Position numbers and translations under genes: made by a program. A stretch of 64,000 bases of DNA, from positions 19,005 to 83,004 of the forward strand of contig CAYPOI010000001.1 of NCBI GenBank assembly GCA_964412365.1, given 5' to 3'. The notes beneath the pieces are model-generated. The model made no database searches. It had not been told where the DNA came from and saw only the letters and a list, made by a program, of their open reading frames with translations. Source of the DNA: CAMTWZ01 sp964412365. Lineage in GTDB: Bacteria; Bacteroidota; Rhodothermia; Balneolales; HLUCCA01. Positions within the stretch are counted from its first letter, which is position 1. Every line of letters begins with the position of its first letter. Shown here one piece after another: positions 61,971 through 64,000 of the stretch.

Positions 61971-63590
61971 ATGCAGATATTTGAACAGGTCGTCTCATTT
62001 TTGAACGGCATCATTTGGAATACACCAAGTGTGTTCCCGATGATGATCGCCCTCCTCCTCGGATACGGGATCTTCATCACCCTCCGCCTCGGGTTCATCC
62101 AGATACGTCAGTTCAAGCACGGCTTGAGAGTGGTGAGCGGATACTACGACGATCCGAACGATGTCGGCGATGTGAATCACTATCAAGCATTAAGCACGGC
62201 TCTTTCGGCTACAGTCGGAATCGGTAACATCGCAGGGGTGGCCATCGCCATCCACTATGGCGGACCCGGAGCCATTTTTTGGATGTGGATCACCGCCGCA
62301 CTCGGAATGGCTGTCAAGTATTCCGAATGTACGCTGGCGGTACATTACCGGAATACGAATCCAGATGGATCCGTCTCAGGCGGACCGATGTATTACATCG
62401 AAAAAGGACTCGGACCCAATTGGAAGTGGTTGGCCATCCTCTTCGCCATTTCTGCTGTCGTATGTTCATTCCTGACTGGGAATGCGGTTCAGGCCAATAC
62501 CGTTGCCGACACCGTTCAAACCACGTTCTTCATTCCGACGTGGGTCACCGGACTGATTACCGCCGCCATCGTCGCTTTTGTGATCTTGGGCGGAATCAAG
62601 CGGATTGGAAGTGTCACCGCCCGCCTCACGCCTCTCATGGCGGTATTGTATGTGTTCGGCGCCTTGGTCATCCTCTTTTTGAACTACGACCAAATCCTTC
62701 CGTCCTTCGGACTGATCTTCACCTCTGCCTTCAACCCGGTTGCAGGTGCATATGGTGTTGGCTCAGGTGCCATCATCACCACCATGGTATGGGGCATCAA
62801 ACGCGGCTTGTTCTCCAATGAAGCCGGACAAGGATCTGCGCCGATCGCCCATGCCGCGGCCCGTACCGACGAGCCCGTGCGTGAAGGCGTTGTAGCCCTG
62901 CTCGAACCGTTCATCGACACCTTGATGATCTGCACGATGACCGGCCTCGTGATCATCATCACTGGCGTGTGGGACGACAAACACAGCGCACAGATTCCAC
63001 TTGGTTCTACCGACAATCGAACCGAATTGGTGGAAGGAACCCGGCTCATGGTCGAAAACGGCATCCCATCCAACGGTCAATTCATCCGATATGATTTCTC
63101 GGTAGACACGTTGTATATCGATGCGGCTCTTGCAGTTCCATTCACAGGTGAGGTGGTGTTCAATGAAGGCCGCCGCATGGCAGTTGACGGGACCGGAACC
63201 GAATACACCAATCTTTATGGAAATGCGATCGAGAACGGAGCCAGCCTCACGTCCTATGCGTTCGAGCGTGGCCTGTCTCCATTGTTCAATGGCGGACGCT
63301 ACCTCGTCACCATTTGCGTGATCTTGTTCGGCATCTCCACCGCGATCAGCTGGAGCTATTACGGCGATCGATCCATTCAGTACCTAGCCGGTGACAGATC
63401 CATCGTCTATTATCGTGTGGTGTATGTTGCGATGCATTTTATCGGCGCCGTCCTCAGCCTAACACTTGTCTGGTCGATCGGCGACATCATGCTGGGAATG
63501 ATGACGATTCCGAACTTGATCGCCCTCTTCATGCTCTCTGGAGTGGTCACCAAACTGACGAAGGATTATTTCAGTCGCACACAGGATTAA
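61971..63590 (+). CDS. Sodium:alanine (AGCS) symporter
   Basis: The 539-residue symporter of the alanine/glycine:cation symporter family imports small amino acids with Na+. Family motifs: NHYQALSTALSATVGIGNIAGVA near residue 65-87, GPGAIFWMWITAALGMAVKY, GSAPIAHAAARTDEPVREG and the GISTAISWSYYG near the end. There is an additional extracellular-type insert (~residues 335-430) not seen in shorter family members. AAGGAAA precedes the ATG at a good spacing. TACCTTCG at 61932-61939 is a near match to the -7 element. Confidence 0.95.
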   Translation: MQIFEQVVSFLNGIIWNTPSVFPMMIALLLGYGIFITLRLGFIQIRQFKHGLRVVSGYYDDPNDVGDVNHYQALSTALSATVGIGNIAGVAIAIHYGGPGAIFWMWITAALGMAVKYSECTLAVHYRNTNPDGSVSGGPMYYIEKGLGPNWKWLAILFAISAVVCSFLTGNAVQANTVADTVQTTFFIPTWVTGLITAAIVAFVILGGIKRIGSVTARLTPLMAVLYVFGALVILFLNYDQILPSFGLIFTSAFNPVAGAYGVGSGAIITTMVWGIKRGLFSNEAGQGSAPIAHAAARTDEPVREGVVALLEPFIDTLMICTMTGLVIIITGVWDDKHSAQIPLGSTDNRTELVEGTRLMVENGIPSNGQFIRYDFSVDTLYIDAALAVPFTGEVVFNEGRRMAVDGTGTEYTNLYGNAIENGASLTSYAFERGLSPLFNGGRYLVTICVILFGISTAISWSYYGDRSIQYLAGDRSIVYYRVVYVAMHFIGAVLSLTLVWSIGDIMLGMMTIPNLIALFMLSGVVTKLTKDYFSRTQD

Positions 63591-63593
63591 TCC

Positions 63594-64000
63594 ATGAGTG
63601 AGTTCAAGAATCTGACGGTGGTCGAGCATCCCGTGGTGGCACGGGATCTCACCACCTTGCGGGATAAGACGACACCCAGCGCGGCGTTTCGACCGGCGCT
63701 GAACCGCATTGCTACGATTCTCGCTTATCACGCCTTGGATCACCTTCCGTTGTTGGATATCCGCGTTGAAACCCCCATCACCACGACCAAAGGTCACATC
63801 ATCGATACTCAGTTGGTCGTGGTTCCGATTTTGAGAGCCGGTTTGGGGATGGTCGAACCGATCACGCAGTTCATCCCAGATGTGAAAATCGGTCATCTGG
63901 GCATCTACCGCGATAAAGTGACACATAAACCGATCGATTATTACGTTAATCTCCCATCCGGGCTTGAGAAATCTGTCGTGTTGCTTGTCGATCCCATGTT
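63594..64000 (+). CDS. upp: Uracil phosphoribosyltransferase, 5' part (runs off window)
   Basis: The first 135 codons are present before the window ends. They read MSEFKNLTVVEHPVV, an Arg-rich AAFRPALNRIATILAY, VVVPILRAGLGMVEPI, GHLGIYRDKVTHKP and VVLLVDPM, the standard order of Upp motifs, the last being the start of the PRPP-binding loop. The enzyme salvages uracil to UMP. It starts 3 nt after the symporter stop, so both are likely co-transcribed. Confidence 0.95.
   Translation, partial: MSEFKNLTVVEHPVVARDLTTLRDKTTPSAAFRPALNRIATILAYHALDHLPLLDIRVETPITTTKGHIIDTQLVVVPILRAGLGMVEPITQFIPDVKIGHLGIYRDKVTHKPIDYYVNLPSGLEKSVVLLVDPM

Overview
The window is a dense, almost fully coding stretch of a bacterial chromosome, probably a draft or metagenome assembly because it contains a run of exactly 100 N at 12875-12974. 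Several marker traits point to the Bacteroidota/FCB group, with a Balneolia/Rhodothermia-like lineage as my best guess: a DUF5103 (type IX plug-type) lipoprotein, the tiny AURKAIP1/COX24-type ribosomal protein, a long signal-peptide-bearing ATP synthase subunit a, a Bacteroidota-style delta-prime subunit, the small KFxYxPRxY membrane protein next to mutL, and TAnnTTTG-like promoter elements. No phage, insertion sequence, transposase or CRISPR array is visible. No stretch longer than about 220 bp lacks a gene or a recognisable signal.

Layout. 1-217: a terminator for an upstream gene, then an 8-bp tandem repeat next to a promoter-like TATAAT. 218-8394: a secreted propeller-amidohydrolase, a family 4-like uracil-DNA glycosylase, dnaB, convergent mutL with its small membrane partner, and a divergent four-helix cytochrome-b-like protein. 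8395-15169: a ring-cleaving dioxygenase, a fatty acid hydroxylase family protein, and the operon DUF3047 - MMPL - recO - degQ-like. 15230-21024: glycan locus 1 (two glycosyltransferases, flippase, nitroreductase, pyruvyl transferase). 21058-23054: tolC and mlaC. 23122-31453: one long co-directional series guaB - M23 peptidase - bactofilin - atpZ - atpI - atpBEFHAG - tRNA-Ser - terminator; atpD and atpC are not in the window. 31538-38284: glycan locus 2 (aminotransferase, FemAB/GNAT acyltransferase, flippase, three glycosyltransferases). 38281-43929: an unknown small protein divergent from a cation:proton antiporter, then the operon ptsN-like - NtrC-type regulator - folD. 43990-47801: ccmB - holB - dapF - DUF5103. 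47798-60720: the operon rqcH - aroK - aroB - tamB - rnr - outer-membrane protease/barrel. 60750-64000: an unknown protein, the bL38-like protein, HU, an alanine/sodium symporter and the start of upp.

Gene organisation is very compact. Most operon neighbours overlap by 1-14 nt (ATGA or TGATG), and five of the six convergent pairs abut or overlap, three of them through the same TTAG tetranucleotide. Functional themes are envelope biogenesis (two glycan loci, TamB, TolC/MlaC, MMPL, bactofilin/M23, Omp85-like barrel), energy (ATP synthase, antiporter, symporter), DNA maintenance (UDG, DnaB, MutL, RecO, delta prime, HU) and translation quality control (RqcH, RNase R).

The most interesting points are: (i) the antiporter carries a C-terminal USP region plus what reads as a PTS EIIA-Ntr-type domain whose phosphorylatable His is replaced by Glu, 2.3 kb from a separate intact EIIA gene operonic with a sigma-54 regulator; (ii) the uracil-DNA glycosylase and the clamp-loader delta-prime both lack the Cys metal-binding sites typical of their families; (iii) RqcH and RNase R share an operon with TamB and a metalloprotease-propeller-barrel protein; (iv) a tRNA-Ser sits at the 3' end of the ATP synthase operon; (v) a palindrome lies exactly midway between two divergent genes, one of them unknown.
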